Below, one piece after another: positions 1 to 8,675 of a stretch of DNA of 46,081 nt. Where the stretch lies: NCBI GenBank assembly GCA_039802205.1, contig JBDRWD010000015.1:1-46081 (forward strand), in the 5' to 3' direction. The translations under genes and the position numbers were made by a program. Source of the DNA: a candidate division WOR-3 bacterium (GTDB lineage: Bacteria > Hydrothermota > Tepidihabitantia > SM23-42 > JAOAFX01). The notes beneath the pieces are model-generated. The model was not told the DNA's origin, ran no database searches, and was given only the letters and a program-made list of their open reading frames with translations. Position 1 is the stretch's first letter. Every line of letters starts with the position of its first letter.

Positions 1-58
1 AAATCGGCAGTGATAACATGCCGATGGTTATTTTCTGAGGGTAAATAAGATAAGACAT
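1..58 (-). CDS. N-terminal fragment of an unidentified protein, cut by the window edge
   Basis: An ATG at 58-56 on the minus strand opens a frame (MSYLIYPQKITIGMLSLPI...) that runs off the left edge. It is preceded by an AGGAG Shine-Dalgarno sequence about 5 nt upstream and by a consensus-type promoter (76-103). Nineteen residues are too few to name a family. The promoter, ribosome binding site and open frame together make a real gene start likely. Confidence 0.6.
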   Translation of the reverse strand, partial: MSYLIYPQKITIGMLSLPI

Positions 59-75
59 GCTCACTCCTATATAAC

Positions 76-103
76 ATTATAACTTTCCCTGCTAAAGAGT
101 CAA
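76..103 (-). promoter_or_regulatory. Sigma70-type promoter for the leftmost gene
   Basis: On the minus strand TTGACT (103-98) and TATAAT (81-76) are separated by 16 nt. The ATG of the edge gene lies 17 nt after the -10 box, behind an AGGAG ribosome binding site, so this mRNA has a short leader. Confidence 0.8.
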
Positions 104-537
104 GACCCAATTTGAATAGGTGTCTTTCATAGATAGCCACTTTAACTTATCCTATTACAAATTTTGTGTCCAAAAAATTTATTGAAATTTCATTGATTTT
201 TTATTGCCCGTGTTCCAAAAAGTGTGCAAATTTTACACACTTTTCTTACCACGAAACTGAAGTTTCTGCTCCATTGAACTCAAACCTGAAGGTTGCGGCT
301 ACATCTTATGGTAAAGACCATGCGCAGGCTGAAGCCTGCGGCTACCAGAAATTTTTATCGGCACTATTGCTCCGGTGTCACTGGTTGAGCGCAAGACTGA
401 AGCCTTGCACTACATTTGGTTGTAAACTCAATATAGAAAAGCTAAGATAAATTTTAGTATTTTAATACGCAGCCGAGGGTTTAGGGACCTTACTTTCTAA
501 GATTTTGAAGGAGGATTTTTATGCTTTTAGATTGTCC
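104..537. other. 434-bp gene-free stretch with hairpin repeats
   Basis: No convincing gene. The plus-strand open frame at 166-450 has no ribosome binding site, and its peptide is partly the translation of the hairpin repeats at 253-408. Near the right end a strong AAGGAGGA site precedes ATG at 521, but that frame ends after 20 codons and overlaps the 3' end of the mglA-like gene in antisense. It may be the remnant of a gene start. Confidence 0.5.
253..408. repeat. Four degenerate hairpin repeats with a shared CTGAAG core
   Basis: Four short palindromes share the centre CTGAAG but have different stems that still pair. They are gaaact/agtttc (253-266), aacct/aggtt (283-294), cgcaggct/agcctgcg (323-340) and gcaagact/agccttgc (391-408, one mismatch). 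Three are followed by a GCGGCTAC-like tail (gcggctac, gcggctac, gcactac). Compensatory stem changes around a fixed core are what a structured extragenic repeat would show, as in REP or BIME families. Function unknown. Confidence 0.6.
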
Positions 538-1134
538 TTATATTTCAGGAATATTATCGAGCTGTTTTAAAACTGTTTTCTGACAGATTGATTTCAGGGT
601 ATCGAATACTCCGATTCCCCTGATTGCGACGGCTTCAAAATAGGTATATCCGTCCTGGTTCAAGTACAATTGCAAGTCACTTATGGGGAGGATATTGGGT
701 AAGTCTCGTTTATTATACTGGATGACCATTGGGATATCTTTAAGGTTTAAACCATAGGAGTGCAGATTGTCTTTTAAATTATTGAAACTTTCAATATTCT
801 CTTCCAATCTTTCCTCTTGAGAATCAACTACAAAAACGAGTCCGTCAACACCTCTTAAGACGAGTTTTCTTGAAACATTGTAATAAACCTGTCCAGGGAC
901 GGTGAATAAATGAAAACGCAATTTCCAACCCTTTACACTTCCCATATCTACCGGTAAAAAATCAAAAAATAGGGTTTGGTCAAGTTCAGTGGCGAGGCTC
1001 ATCATCTTTCCTTTTCTTTCCGGGGGAAACGCTGCATATATTGAACGAAGGTTGGTCGTCTTGCCGCAAAGACCAGTCCCATAATACACAATCTTCAGAT
1101 TGAGTTCTTTCAAGTTATAATTTAAGTTCGCCAT
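538..1134 (-). CDS. mglA: MglA-type small GTPase
   Basis: 198 residues, the usual length for bacterial MglA-like Ras-superfamily GTPases, which act as polarity or motility switches with a Roadblock (MglB) partner. Visible motifs are a P-loop YGTGLCGKTT near residues 18-27, the PGQ of switch II near residue 80 and NKRD (G4) near residue 142. P-loop position 3 is T where MglA proteins commonly have P. The gene overlaps the end of the RecJ-like gene by 13 nt, so translation is probably coupled. No MglB is visible in the window, so the partner must be elsewhere. Family confident; cellular role inferred. Confidence 0.85.
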   Translation of the reverse strand: MANLNYNLKELNLKIVYYGTGLCGKTTNLRSIYAAFPPERKGKMMSLATELDQTLFFDFLPVDMGSVKGWKLRFHLFTVPGQVYYNVSRKLVLRGVDGLVFVVDSQEERLEENIESFNNLKDNLHSYGLNLKDIPMVIQYNKRDLPNILPISDLQLYLNQDGYTYFEAVAIRGIGVFDTLKSICQKTVLKQLDNIPEI

Positions 1135-2603
1135 ACTCCAAGCTCTATGATATTCATCCGGTTGTCAATTGTATATAAATCAATGCCATCGGTCAAGAGA
1201 GGAGATGGATTGCCTTCGCCAAAAGGGAGGAGAGGCTCGAGGAGTTTTATTCGGGATTTATCAAGAGTGATTTCCGGGACCAGGTGGGTTTTTTCTGTGT
1301 TGGATTCGGGTATTGCCCTTGTGGCATATTCTATGAATCTATCAAGATTATCTTCGTGCATTGAGAAGCCGCTTGCCCTTTTATGTCCGCCGTAGTCGAT
1401 AAACAGACTTCGGGCGTTATTTAAAAAATCAAAAAGGTTGATATCATGGGATCGTAATTCTGCAAAGCATTTTTTGTCCTTGGCGATTATCCCAATGGCA
1501 GTTCTGTGGAAATGGTCACGCAGTTTGGAAACGACTGCACCCAGGTTGTTCATCTTGAATTGTTCGGGTGCTAAGGCGTTGCCGGGGATTACGGCGATGA
1601 CGACATTTGGATATACCTTGGCAACATCCAAAGCCATGCTAAAAAGATACTCAATATTTTCCCGGCGCTGGATTTCCACTTTTTTTAATTCTTCAACGAC
1701 TCCTTTAAAATCAGAGTTGAGAAAAAAATCAACCCCCAACCTGGAATCCTTTAAAGCCGCAGCTTGTAACAAGGGAATGATCTCGTTGAATATCTGAGGA
1801 ATAGTTATCGGATATCGGTCAAGGAAATATCTTGTCCATGGTTTATTTACTTCATTGAACATTTTTAATCCTTCATAACAAAGGACGCGGTTTTCATTGA
1901 GAGGCATTACTCGGTCAGCGAGTGTCCCGATCATTGCAATCACCACCAACTCTTTTTTAAGTCTTAAAAATTCGTCATCGGTTACACCTAAAGCAGCACG
2001 ATAGAGAAACTGACTCAATTTCAATGTAACACCTGCCCCAGCGAGTTCACGGAATGGGTAATTTGAATCACGCCGTTTGGGATCAATCGCGGGAACAGGA
2101 AAATCATTCAATTCGGTCTCATGATGGTCGCAGATGATTAAATCCAAACCCAATTCTTGAGCGACAAAAAAATTCCGAGGATTGCTGATGCCGAAATCAA
2201 CGGTGATCAACACTTTTACACCTTTTGCCTGGTATTCTTTCAGGACTTCGGGATTTAAAAGATAGCCATCTTTCTCCCGGTTAATAGGATAAATGAATAT
2301 TTCCGGCCGATCCCTGCGTCGGATCTCACAGAGGGTTTGATGAAGGATAACGGCTGAGGTATAGCCGTCAGGATCATCATGAGCATAGATGAGGATATTT
2401 TTTTCTTTTTTTATTGCCTCCAAGATATTATTAACACCCCTGGTTATATCGGGTAATTCCGCCGGGTTTTTTAGCTGGGACCGGTTAGGAAAAAGAAAAT
2501 CTCTGGCAATCTCATAATCAGGGAACCTTTTGCTGATGAGCAGTGCCAGTTCTATCGGGATATTAAATTCCACACTATATTTGTGTGCGAGAAAATCATC
2601 CAT
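1122..2603 (-). CDS. RecJ-like DHH-family phosphoesterase / single-strand exonuclease
   Basis: DHH/DHHA1 protein of about 493 residues. Motifs include YAHDDPDGYTSA (motif I, RecJ-like DxD), VDFGIS, CDHHE (the DHH motif) and a C-terminal PFGEGNP typical of RecJ. RecJ enzymes degrade single-stranded DNA 5'-3' with Mn2+ or Mg2+. This copy is shorter than many RecJ proteins and ends soon after the GEGNP motif, so it may be a reduced RecJ or a related nuclease. I chose ATG at 2603, which overlaps the preceding gene by 8 nt. An in-frame TTG at 2615 would add four residues; neither has a clear Shine-Dalgarno sequence. The gene sits between a membrane protein and the MglA-like GTPase. Confidence 0.85.
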   Translation of the reverse strand: MDDFLAHKYSVEFNIPIELALLISKRFPDYEIARDFLFPNRSQLKNPAELPDITRGVNNILEAIKKEKNILIYAHDDPDGYTSAVILHQTLCEIRRRDRPEIFIYPINREKDGYLLNPEVLKEYQAKGVKVLITVDFGISNPRNFFVAQELGLDLIICDHHETELNDFPVPAIDPKRRDSNYPFRELAGAGVTLKLSQFLYRAALGVTDDEFLRLKKELVVIAMIGTLADRVMPLNENRVLCYEGLKMFNEVNKPWTRYFLDRYPITIPQIFNEIIPLLQAAALKDSRLGVDFFLNSDFKGVVEELKKVEIQRRENIEYLFSMALDVAKVYPNVVIAVIPGNALAPEQFKMNNLGAVVSKLRDHFHRTAIGIIAKDKKCFAELRSHDINLFDFLNNARSLFIDYGGHKRASGFSMHEDNLDRFIEYATRAIPESNTEKTHLVPEITLDKSRIKLLEPLLPFGEGNPSPLLTDGIDLYTIDNRMNIIELGVWRT

Positions 2604-3000
2604 TATTTTCTGCAAACCGGGACCTGATATAATTGATTATATCATCACGCTGGGCCGGCAACAAAAGGAATACACCGCGGAAATTATTCAAAAAGGTTTT
2701 ATGTTTAAAGGGACTGAGGAGGATTCCGTTTTTACCCAGATAATATTTTTTAAACTCGCGGAGTTTTCGCTTCTGGAAGGTAAAGGGTGTTTTAATAATC
2801 AATTCGTCTTCAGTAATCTCATAGGTGGTGGGGAAATAGTATGATGATAAAGAGGCAAAAAGGAATAAAAATCCCAGGCCCGCCCAATAAAGGTTATAAA
2901 AAACAGCGATTAAAAACAAAAAGATTACGACAAAAAGAATGCTTATAACCGTTTTAGGTATATTTTCTTTTGCCGGGTGGACCTGCCATTTCATATTCAT
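2596..3000 (-). CDS. Small membrane protein with a PH-like C-terminal domain
   Basis: 134 residues: two hydrophobic segments (about residues 17-36 and 38-57), then a soluble domain beginning TYEITEDELIIKTPF. The layout resembles bacterial PH-domain (YdbS/bPH-like) membrane proteins; this match is by pattern only. ATG at 3000 is preferred because any longer frame would run into the tRNA at 3009-3082. The start lies just 8 nt after the tRNA 3' end, with no clear Shine-Dalgarno sequence, so the mRNA probably arises by tRNA processing. It overlaps the RecJ-like gene by 8 nt. Confidence 0.65.
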   Translation of the reverse strand: MNMKWQVHPAKENIPKTVISILFVVIFLFLIAVFYNLYWAGLGFLFLFASLSSYYFPTTYEITEDELIIKTPFTFQKRKLREFKKYYLGKNGILLSPFKHKTFLNNFRGVFLLLPAQRDDIINYIRSRFAENNG

Positions 3001-3008
3001 ATAAAGAA

Positions 3009-3082
3009 TGGGCCCGGTAGGACTTGAACCCACGACCCGCTGATTATGAGTCAGCTGCTCTGACCAACTGAGCTACGGGCCC
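3009..3082 (-). tRNA. tRNA with CAT anticodon (elongator Met or Ile2)
   Basis: 74 nt with a full cloverleaf. The acceptor stem GGGCCCG/CGGGCCC has discriminator A. The D arm is GCTC...GAGC, and the anticodon arm GCTGA-CTCATAA-TCAGC gives anticodon CAT. The T arm is GTGGG-TTCAAGT-CCTAC. CCA is not encoded. Paired G1-C72 and the absence of three GC pairs in the anticodon stem exclude initiator tRNA. Elongator Met and lysidine-modified Ile2 cannot be told apart here. A coding gene begins 8 nt downstream. Confidence 0.95.
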
Positions 3083-3112
3083 CTTACTTCAGTCTAGATT
3101 CTAACCACGCCA

Positions 3113-3141
3113 ATTATAATATGAAACTTTAAGCGTGTCAA
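3113..3141 (-). promoter_or_regulatory. Promoter for the tRNA(CAT) - membrane protein - recJ-like - mglA unit
   Basis: Minus-strand TTGACA (3141-3136) and TATAAT (3118-3113) are both perfect consensus, with a 17-nt spacer. This is the only 17-nt spacer among the promoters found. The tRNA 5' end lies about 30 nt downstream. Confidence 0.85.
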
Positions 3142-3159
3142 TAGTTCGATTTGATCCGC

Positions 3160-3215
3160 TGTCCTTTCAAAGCGAAAATTTCCTCTTAAACTTCGAAGGT
3201 AAAATATCCCCTGGC
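3160..3215. repeat. Insertion-element-like end, copy A
   Basis: The 55 bases 3161-3215 match 45978-46032 at 47 of 55 positions without gaps; both are preceded by T, giving a TGTC start. Read in reverse complement, the repeat holds two tandem versions of a 17-nt motif (GACATTTTACCTTTGAA and GACATTTTCGCTTTGAA in copy B), as expected for multiple transposase binding sites. IS21-type elements have such ends, but the family is not established. Copy A is more degenerate inside and no transposase gene follows it. Confidence 0.55.
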
Positions 3216-3779
3216 TTTTTTATTATTTGGTTAAACCAACATAACTATATCAAAAGCAGGATTTAACATCATGATACTTGGGCGGTCACAAAAGAGGAGT
3301 TATTACTTTAAACATACAAGGGAATTGCCCAATCTCTACTATTCCCACGCAAAACGATTATAGATTCAAAAATACCGGCATAATGGGGCTGATGCCCAGA
3401 AAACCATCCCAGAATAAAACACCCGAAGAGATGAAACTTAATAATTGGGGGCATGAGACCACCTGGAACATATGTGTGCCTTATAATACCTGGATGGGCG
3501 GTTTAAAAATACCTGTTTAAGGGTTTAGATCTGGATCGGGTTTTCTGTTTAAGGGAGAAAAATGAAGGTTAAAAAAGATAATATCAAGGTCATGCCTTCC
3601 AATCGACAGATTTTGGTTATCGTCTTTACTGGGAGATGTTGAGATTGAATTGCAGATTATTCTTGAAGAAAGATCAGAAATTTCATTACAAAAGAATCAA
3701 ATTTGCTTTGAAATTAATGGACATTTTACCTTTGGAATAAAAAATGTGGCTCCATTAGAGTTTCCTGCTGTATCTTTAT
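3216..3779. other. Gene-poor stretch with a possible decayed reading frame
   Basis: No intact gene recognised. A weak frame at 3278-3520 has no ribosome binding site and no familiar motif. At 3562 an ATG behind AAGGGAG starts a 26-codon frame that stops at 3642. The next frame is open from 3566 to 3808 and reads like real protein (LGDVEIELQIILEERSEISL...). This could be a frameshifted remnant of a small gene. At 3719-3736 the sequence matches 17 of 18 bases of the insertion-element end motif, in opposite orientation to copy A. Confidence 0.35.
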
Positions 3780-3806
3780 CCCGTAGGAGGGAGTACGGGT
3801 TTTTTT
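3780..3806 (+). terminator. Intrinsic terminator upstream of the tRNA-Val promoter
   Basis: CCCGTA (3780-3785) pairs with TACGGG (3794-3799) across an 8-nt loop, followed by seven T. A second small hairpin (CGGTTCT/AGAGCCG, with one U-G pair) follows within about 20 nt. It would insulate the tRNA-Val/groESL promoter from upstream transcription. Confidence 0.6.
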
Positions 3807-3869
3807 GAGGATACAGCGGTTCTAATAGAGCCGTTTATATTATATAAAAATTTTAAAAAAAGTCAAACA

Positions 3870-3897
3870 TTGACAAAACTAAACTTTTGGGTATAAT
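3870..3897 (+). promoter_or_regulatory. Promoter for tRNA-Val and groES-groEL
   Basis: TTGACA (3870-3875), 16-nt spacer, TATAAT (3892-3897); both boxes are perfect. The tRNA 5' end is 12 nt past the -10 box. No second promoter and no CIRCE-type inverted repeat (TTAGCACTC/GAGTGCTAA) is visible between the tRNA and groES, so this promoter probably drives all three genes. Confidence 0.9.
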
Positions 3898-3909
3898 AAA
3901 ATGTCTAAA

Positions 3910-3983
3910 GGGCGAATAGCTCAGGTGGTGAGAGCGTCTGCCTTACAAGCAGAAGGTCACCCGTTCAAATCGGGTTTCGCCCA
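3910..3983 (+). tRNA. tRNA-Val (TAC)
   Basis: 74 nt. The acceptor stem GGGCGAA/TTCGCCC has discriminator A. The anticodon arm CTGCC-TTACAAG-CAG reads anticodon TAC. The T arm contains CCCG-TTCAAAT-CGGG. CCA is not encoded. It lies 54 nt upstream of groES, behind a perfect promoter. Confidence 0.95.
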
Positions 3984-4037
3984 GATCAAAGATGAGGATA
4001 GGGGATTTTTAAAATTTGAAAGAAAGGAGGTACGCTT

Positions 4038-4325
4038 ATGACAATAAAACCACTCCATGATCATATCCTTGTGGAAAGGATTGAGGAAGAGGTTAAAAAG
4101 GGTGGCATAATAATCCCGGATACGGCTAAGGAAAAACCCCAACAGGGTCGGGTGATTGAGGTTGGTGATGGCCGTAAGGATGAAAAGGGTAATCGTATTC
4201 CGCTGGATGTGAAGAAGGGTGATATTATCCTCTTCGGGAAGTATGCGGGTTCAGAGGTTAAGATTGAAGATAAAGAATACCTAATAATTCGGGAAGATGA
4301 TGTGTTAGGGATTATTATAAAATAA
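4038..4325 (+). CDS. groS: Co-chaperonin GroES (Hsp10)
   Basis: 95 residues, standard length. It forms the heptameric lid of the GroEL folding chamber in the cytoplasm. Recognised by the N-terminal [16 protein letters not shown], a mobile loop around residues 20-32 with GGIIIPDTA, and the C-terminal [13 protein letters not shown] strong AAAGGAGG ribosome binding site precedes the ATG. It is 16 nt upstream of groEL and probably co-transcribed with tRNA-Val. No HrcA/CIRCE operator is visible, so heat-shock control, if any, is of another type. Confidence 0.98.
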   Translation: MTIKPLHDHILVERIEEEVKKGGIIIPDTAKEKPQQGRVIEVGDGRKDEKGNRIPLDVKKGDIILFGKYAGSEVKIEDKEYLIIREDDVLGIIIK

Positions 4326-4338
4326 GAAAGGAGCGTGA

Positions 4339-5961
<1,623 letters not shown>

Positions 5962-5975
5962 TGAGGAATGGAGTG

Positions 5976-6040
5976 AGGTTGGGGTTGAGATGCAGGAAAA
6001 TTTACCAAAAGTCCGGCATCTTAGCCCCAACCTTTTATGC
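5976..6040 (+). terminator. Intrinsic terminator after groEL
   Basis: An 18-nt arm (5976-5993, rich in GGTTGGGG) pairs with 6016-6033, with wobble pairs at two positions and a 22-nt loop. A T-rich run follows. It ends the tRNA-Val-groES-groEL unit. Confidence 0.7.
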
Positions 6041-6061
6041 TTTTAGAATTTAGAATACGTT

Positions 6062-6322
6062 ATGCCTACCTACGAATACGAATGCAATAATTGTCGTTAT
6101 CTGTTTGAAGTATTTCAAGGTATTAACGACCCGCAGATAGAGCAGTGTCCGAAATGTGGGGGAAGTGTGCGGAGATTGATATCGGGTGGTGCCGGATTGA
6201 TATTTAAAGGAAGCGGTTTTTACATCACAGATTACAAAAAGAAAAGTTTGCCCAAAGAAGAAAAGAAACCTGAACTTAAAAAACCCGAGGAAAAATCGGC
6301 TCTAACCAAAAGCGAAGATTAG
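6062..6322 (+). CDS. FmdB-family zinc-ribbon protein
   Basis: 86 residues. The N-terminal half is the FmdB-type zinc ribbon: MPTYEYECNNC, then QCPKCGG about 23 residues later, giving a four-Cys site. A GSGFYITDY segment near residue 56 is typical. The tail is Lys/Glu-rich and probably disordered. FmdB proteins are often called putative regulators, but the role is not established. There is no Shine-Dalgarno sequence. A TAGAAT hexamer lies 5 nt before the ATG, so the start may be leaderless, although no good -35 box is present. Confidence 0.85.
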   Translation: MPTYEYECNNCRYLFEVFQGINDPQIEQCPKCGGSVRRLISGGAGLIFKGSGFYITDYKKKSLPKEEKKPELKKPEEKSALTKSED

Positions 6323-6331
6323 AAATTTTTC

Positions 6332-6544
6332 ATGGCGGGTGTAGGCAGGCTGCTCATCATCTGGGGTTTAATTTTCATAGTGGCGGGGATTTTATTCTTA
6401 CTATTTCCCCGCCTTCCGCTTTTTAAACTCCCCGGGGACATTTTAGTAAAAAAAGATAATTTTTTCTTCTACTTCCCGGTTGTCTCCAGCATTCTTCTTT
6501 CGGTCATTCTTTCAATCATTCTTAACTTGATTTTCCGTAAATAA
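6332..6544 (+). CDS. DUF2905 small membrane protein
   Basis: 70 residues. Two hydrophobic segments (about residues 5-25 and 47-67) flank a conserved loop FPRLPLFKLPGDILVKKDNFFFYFP, which marks the DUF2905 family. Function unknown; probably in the inner membrane. It follows the FmdB-like gene by 9 nt and is likely co-transcribed. The rpsH promoter begins 14 nt after its stop codon. Confidence 0.85.
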   Translation: MAGVGRLLIIWGLIFIVAGILFLLFPRLPLFKLPGDILVKKDNFFFYFPVVSSILLSVILSIILNLIFRK

Positions 6545-6558
6545 AGCGCATTTTTCTC

Positions 6559-6586
6559 TTGACTTTTTGAGGAAAATAGATATAAT
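6559..6586 (+). promoter_or_regulatory. Promoter of the ribosomal protein superoperon
   Basis: TTGACT (6559-6564), 16-nt spacer, TATAAT (6581-6586). It lies 60 nt upstream of rpsH and implies a leader of roughly 55 nt. It makes rpsH the first gene of the transcript. Confidence 0.85.
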
Positions 6587-6649
6587 ATAGTTCTATGTTT
6601 ATGATTTTAATTGATGGTAATTTTGCTAACTTAAGATTAGGAGGCAATG

Positions 6650-7042
6650 GTGGTGGATCCAATTGCTGATATGTTCACCATTATTAGGAATGGCTGTCGT
6701 GCCAATAAGAGTGAAGTGGTGGTGCCTTATTCTAAATTGCATGTGGAGATTTTGCGGATACTACTGGAAGAGGGCTTTATCAATAATTTTACAGTTGATT
6801 CGGAGAAAAAGCCGCGCAAGATTACGATAATGCTCAAATACTCTAAGGACGGCGAGTCGGTGATTCGGGATATTCAGCGGGTTTCACGTTGTTCACGCCG
6901 GGTGTATGTTTCCCGGAAGGAGATTCCTTCAATACTTAACGGTATCGGCGTGGCGATTTTGACGACTTCCAAAGGGGTTATGAGTGACCGAGAAGCGCGC
7001 CGCAAGAAAGTGGGTGGTGAAGTAATTGGTTATGTATATTAA
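6650..7042 (+). CDS. rpsH: 30S ribosomal protein S8
   Basis: 130 residues, the normal S8 length. It binds the central domain of 16S rRNA and is often the spc-operon translational repressor. Key stretches are VDPIADMFTIIRNG at the N-terminus and SKGVMSDREARRKKVGGEVIGYV at the C-terminus. An ATG at 6647 sits just 2 nt after AGGAGG, too close for good initiation. GTG at 6650 (5 nt) or 6653 (8 nt) fits better, so 6650 is chosen. Unusually, S8 is the first gene here; L14-L24-L5-S14 are not upstream. Confidence 0.95.
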   Translation: MVDPIADMFTIIRNGCRANKSEVVVPYSKLHVEILRILLEEGFINNFTVDSEKKPRKITIMLKYSKDGESVIRDIQRVSRCSRRVYVSRKEIPSILNGIGVAILTTSKGVMSDREARRKKVGGEVIGYVY

Positions 7043-7053
7043 AGGAGTGGCTT

Positions 7054-7626
7054 ATGGCAAAATTGAGGACTAAACCTGTGTTGATCCCGGAAAAGGTAAA
7101 TGTAGAAATCCAGGGACAGGAGATAAAGGTCCGAGGTCCCCTCGGAGAACTAAAGATGACGGTTTCCAGTCATGTGTGGTTAGAATTGAAGGATCGAACG
7201 GTCACCGTCCACACCGCTGATGATTCAAAATTAGCCCAAGGAATCCAGGGGACAACGCGCACCCTTATATTAAACATGATCAAAGGTGTTACTGAAGGAT
7301 ATTCTAAGACCCTCGTCATCCAGGGAACGGGTTACCGTGCTCAGCCAGTTAGTGGAGGGATCCAATTGTTTGTGGGTTTTACTAAACCCGTGACGGTTCA
7401 ACTACCACCGGAGATTAAATATGAGATGCAGACCGTAAAGAGTGCGGATAAAGGTGATCTGACCCATATCACTTTGAAGAGTATTGATAAGCAGTTACTG
7501 GGTGATATTGCGGCGAAGATTCGTAAGATTCGTCCTCCTGACCCTTACAAGCACAAAGGAATTAGATACGCGGATGAGGTACTGCGCAAGAAAGTCGGCA
7601 AACGGGCAGTCGGTCAAACTGCTTAG
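7054..7626 (+). CDS. rplF: 50S ribosomal protein L6
   Basis: 190 residues, slightly longer than the usual 175-180 because of a short C-terminal extension after the conserved [13 protein letters not shown] signature. L6 binds 23S rRNA near the sarcin-ricin loop and factor-binding site. Starts 11 nt after rpsH with an AAAGGAG site. Confidence 0.97.
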   Translation: MAKLRTKPVLIPEKVNVEIQGQEIKVRGPLGELKMTVSSHVWLELKDRTVTVHTADDSKLAQGIQGTTRTLILNMIKGVTEGYSKTLVIQGTGYRAQPVSGGIQLFVGFTKPVTVQLPPEIKYEMQTVKSADKGDLTHITLKSIDKQLLGDIAAKIRKIRPPDPYKHKGIRYADEVLRKKVGKRAVGQTA

Positions 7627-7640
7627 AGGGAGTGCAATTT

Positions 7641-7982
7641 ATGAGATTGACGGGTAGACTACGTAGGCACAAACGCATAAGAAAGAAGATAAAAGGGACA
7701 CCTGAAAAACCCCGGCTTTGCGTATTCCGAAGCAACCGTCACATTTATGCCCAGCTTATTGATGATACAAAAGGCGTGGTGCTCTGTGGTGTTTCATCCA
7801 CGGGATTGGAACTTGCAGACAAAAAGAAAACCGAAGTTGCTCTGGAAGTAGGCAAAAAGTTGGGAGAATTGGCGTTGAGCAAAGGGATCAAATATGTCTG
7901 TTTTGACCGTGCCGGGTATAAATACCACGGGCGGGTAAAGGCGCTGGCTGAAGGGGCACGCCAGGCAGGTTTGAAATTTTAG
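7641..7982 (+). CDS. rplR: 50S ribosomal protein L18
   Basis: 113 residues. It binds 5S rRNA in the central protuberance. Recognised by [20 protein letters not shown] and the C-terminal [23 protein letters not shown] at 7641 is chosen, about 10 nt after GAGGG. An in-frame GTG at 7632 would add three residues but sits directly on the ribosome binding site. Confidence 0.97.
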   Translation: MRLTGRLRRHKRIRKKIKGTPEKPRLCVFRSNRHIYAQLIDDTKGVVLCGVSSTGLELADKKKTEVALEVGKKLGELALSKGIKYVCFDRAGYKYHGRVKALAEGARQAGLKF

Positions 7983-7993
7983 GGGGAAATTAA

Positions 7994-8530
7994 ATGCAGG
8001 AGAATAATATTGAATTAATTGAGAGGCTTGTAGAATTAAAAAGGGTTTCGAAGGTGATCAAGGGTGGAAAACGGTTGAAGCTCTATGCCTGTGTAGTGGT
8101 GGGTGATGGTGCAGGAAGGGTAGGGATTGGGCATGCTAAATCCGCAGAGGTGGCACCAGCTATAAAGAAGGCTACGGAAATCGCTAAGAAAAATATGGTG
8201 AAGGTGGATGTGATTAATGGAACGATTCTCCATCCGGTGATGGGAAAATTTTCTGCGTGCAAGGTTATCCTTAAACCCGCCCTCCCCGGGAGTGGTATCA
8301 TCGCCTCTAATGCGGTAAGGGCTGTGTGCCAGGCAGCGGGCATCAAGGATATTCTTTCCAAATCATTCGGTTCGCGCAATTCCACGAACTTGGCAATGGC
8401 AACATTGAAGGCATTGCAATCCATACGTCCGCTTTCGGTCGTTGCAGAAATGAGAAACAAGCCGATTGAGTATTTTTTGAGGAAGAGGTATGAAAAAGAT
8501 AAAAGTGATATTAAAAAAGAGTCCGATTGA
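7994..8530 (+). CDS. rpsE: 30S ribosomal protein S5
   Basis: 178 residues. It stabilises the decoding region and contacts S4 and S8. An N-terminal double-stranded RNA-binding fold (RVSKVIKGGKRLKLYACVVVGD) is followed by the S5 C-terminal domain (LPGSGIIASNAVRAVCQAAGIKD). Its last 13 codons overlap the start of rpmD by 41 nt. Confidence 0.97.
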   Translation: MQENNIELIERLVELKRVSKVIKGGKRLKLYACVVVGDGAGRVGIGHAKSAEVAPAIKKATEIAKKNMVKVDVINGTILHPVMGKFSACKVILKPALPGSGIIASNAVRAVCQAAGIKDILSKSFGSRNSTNLAMATLKALQSIRPLSVVAEMRNKPIEYFLRKRYEKDKSDIKKESD

Positions 8531-8675
8531 CAAAAATAAAAAACATAAATTGATTCTTCAAGCACTCGGTTTGCGTAAAATCGGGCAGGCAAGAATATTT
8601 CCAGATAATCCAGCGGTGCGCGGGATGATTGAGAAAATTTCTTATATGATTGAAGTGGAGGAGAATGTTAAATGA
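8490..8675 (+). CDS. rpmD: 50S ribosomal protein L30
   Basis: 61 residues, the normal L30 length. The conserved pattern is [22 protein letters not shown], then [20 protein letters not shown]. The ATG at 8490 is preceded by GAGGAAGAGG inside rpsE, and the first 13 codons are read in a second frame over the rpsE 3' end (41-nt overlap). A later start would cut into the conserved first strand, so the overlap looks genuine. Confidence 0.95.
   Translation: MKKIKVILKKSPIDKNKKHKLILQALGLRKIGQARIFPDNPAVRGMIEKISYMIEVEENVK

Noticed and set aside
166-450. 94-codon plus-strand open frame
   Set aside because: No ribosome binding site or domain, and its sequence is mostly the palindromic repeats.
521-583. 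20-codon frame behind a strong AAGGAGGA site
   Set aside because: Very short and overlaps the mglA-like gene in antisense; at most a remnant of a gene start.
3278-3520. 80-codon plus-strand open frame in the gap
   Set aside because: No ribosome binding site, no recognisable motif and odd composition; treated as noncoding.
3984-4037. CIRCE operator before groES
   Set aside because: I looked for TTAGCACTC/GAGTGCTAA-type repeats and found none.
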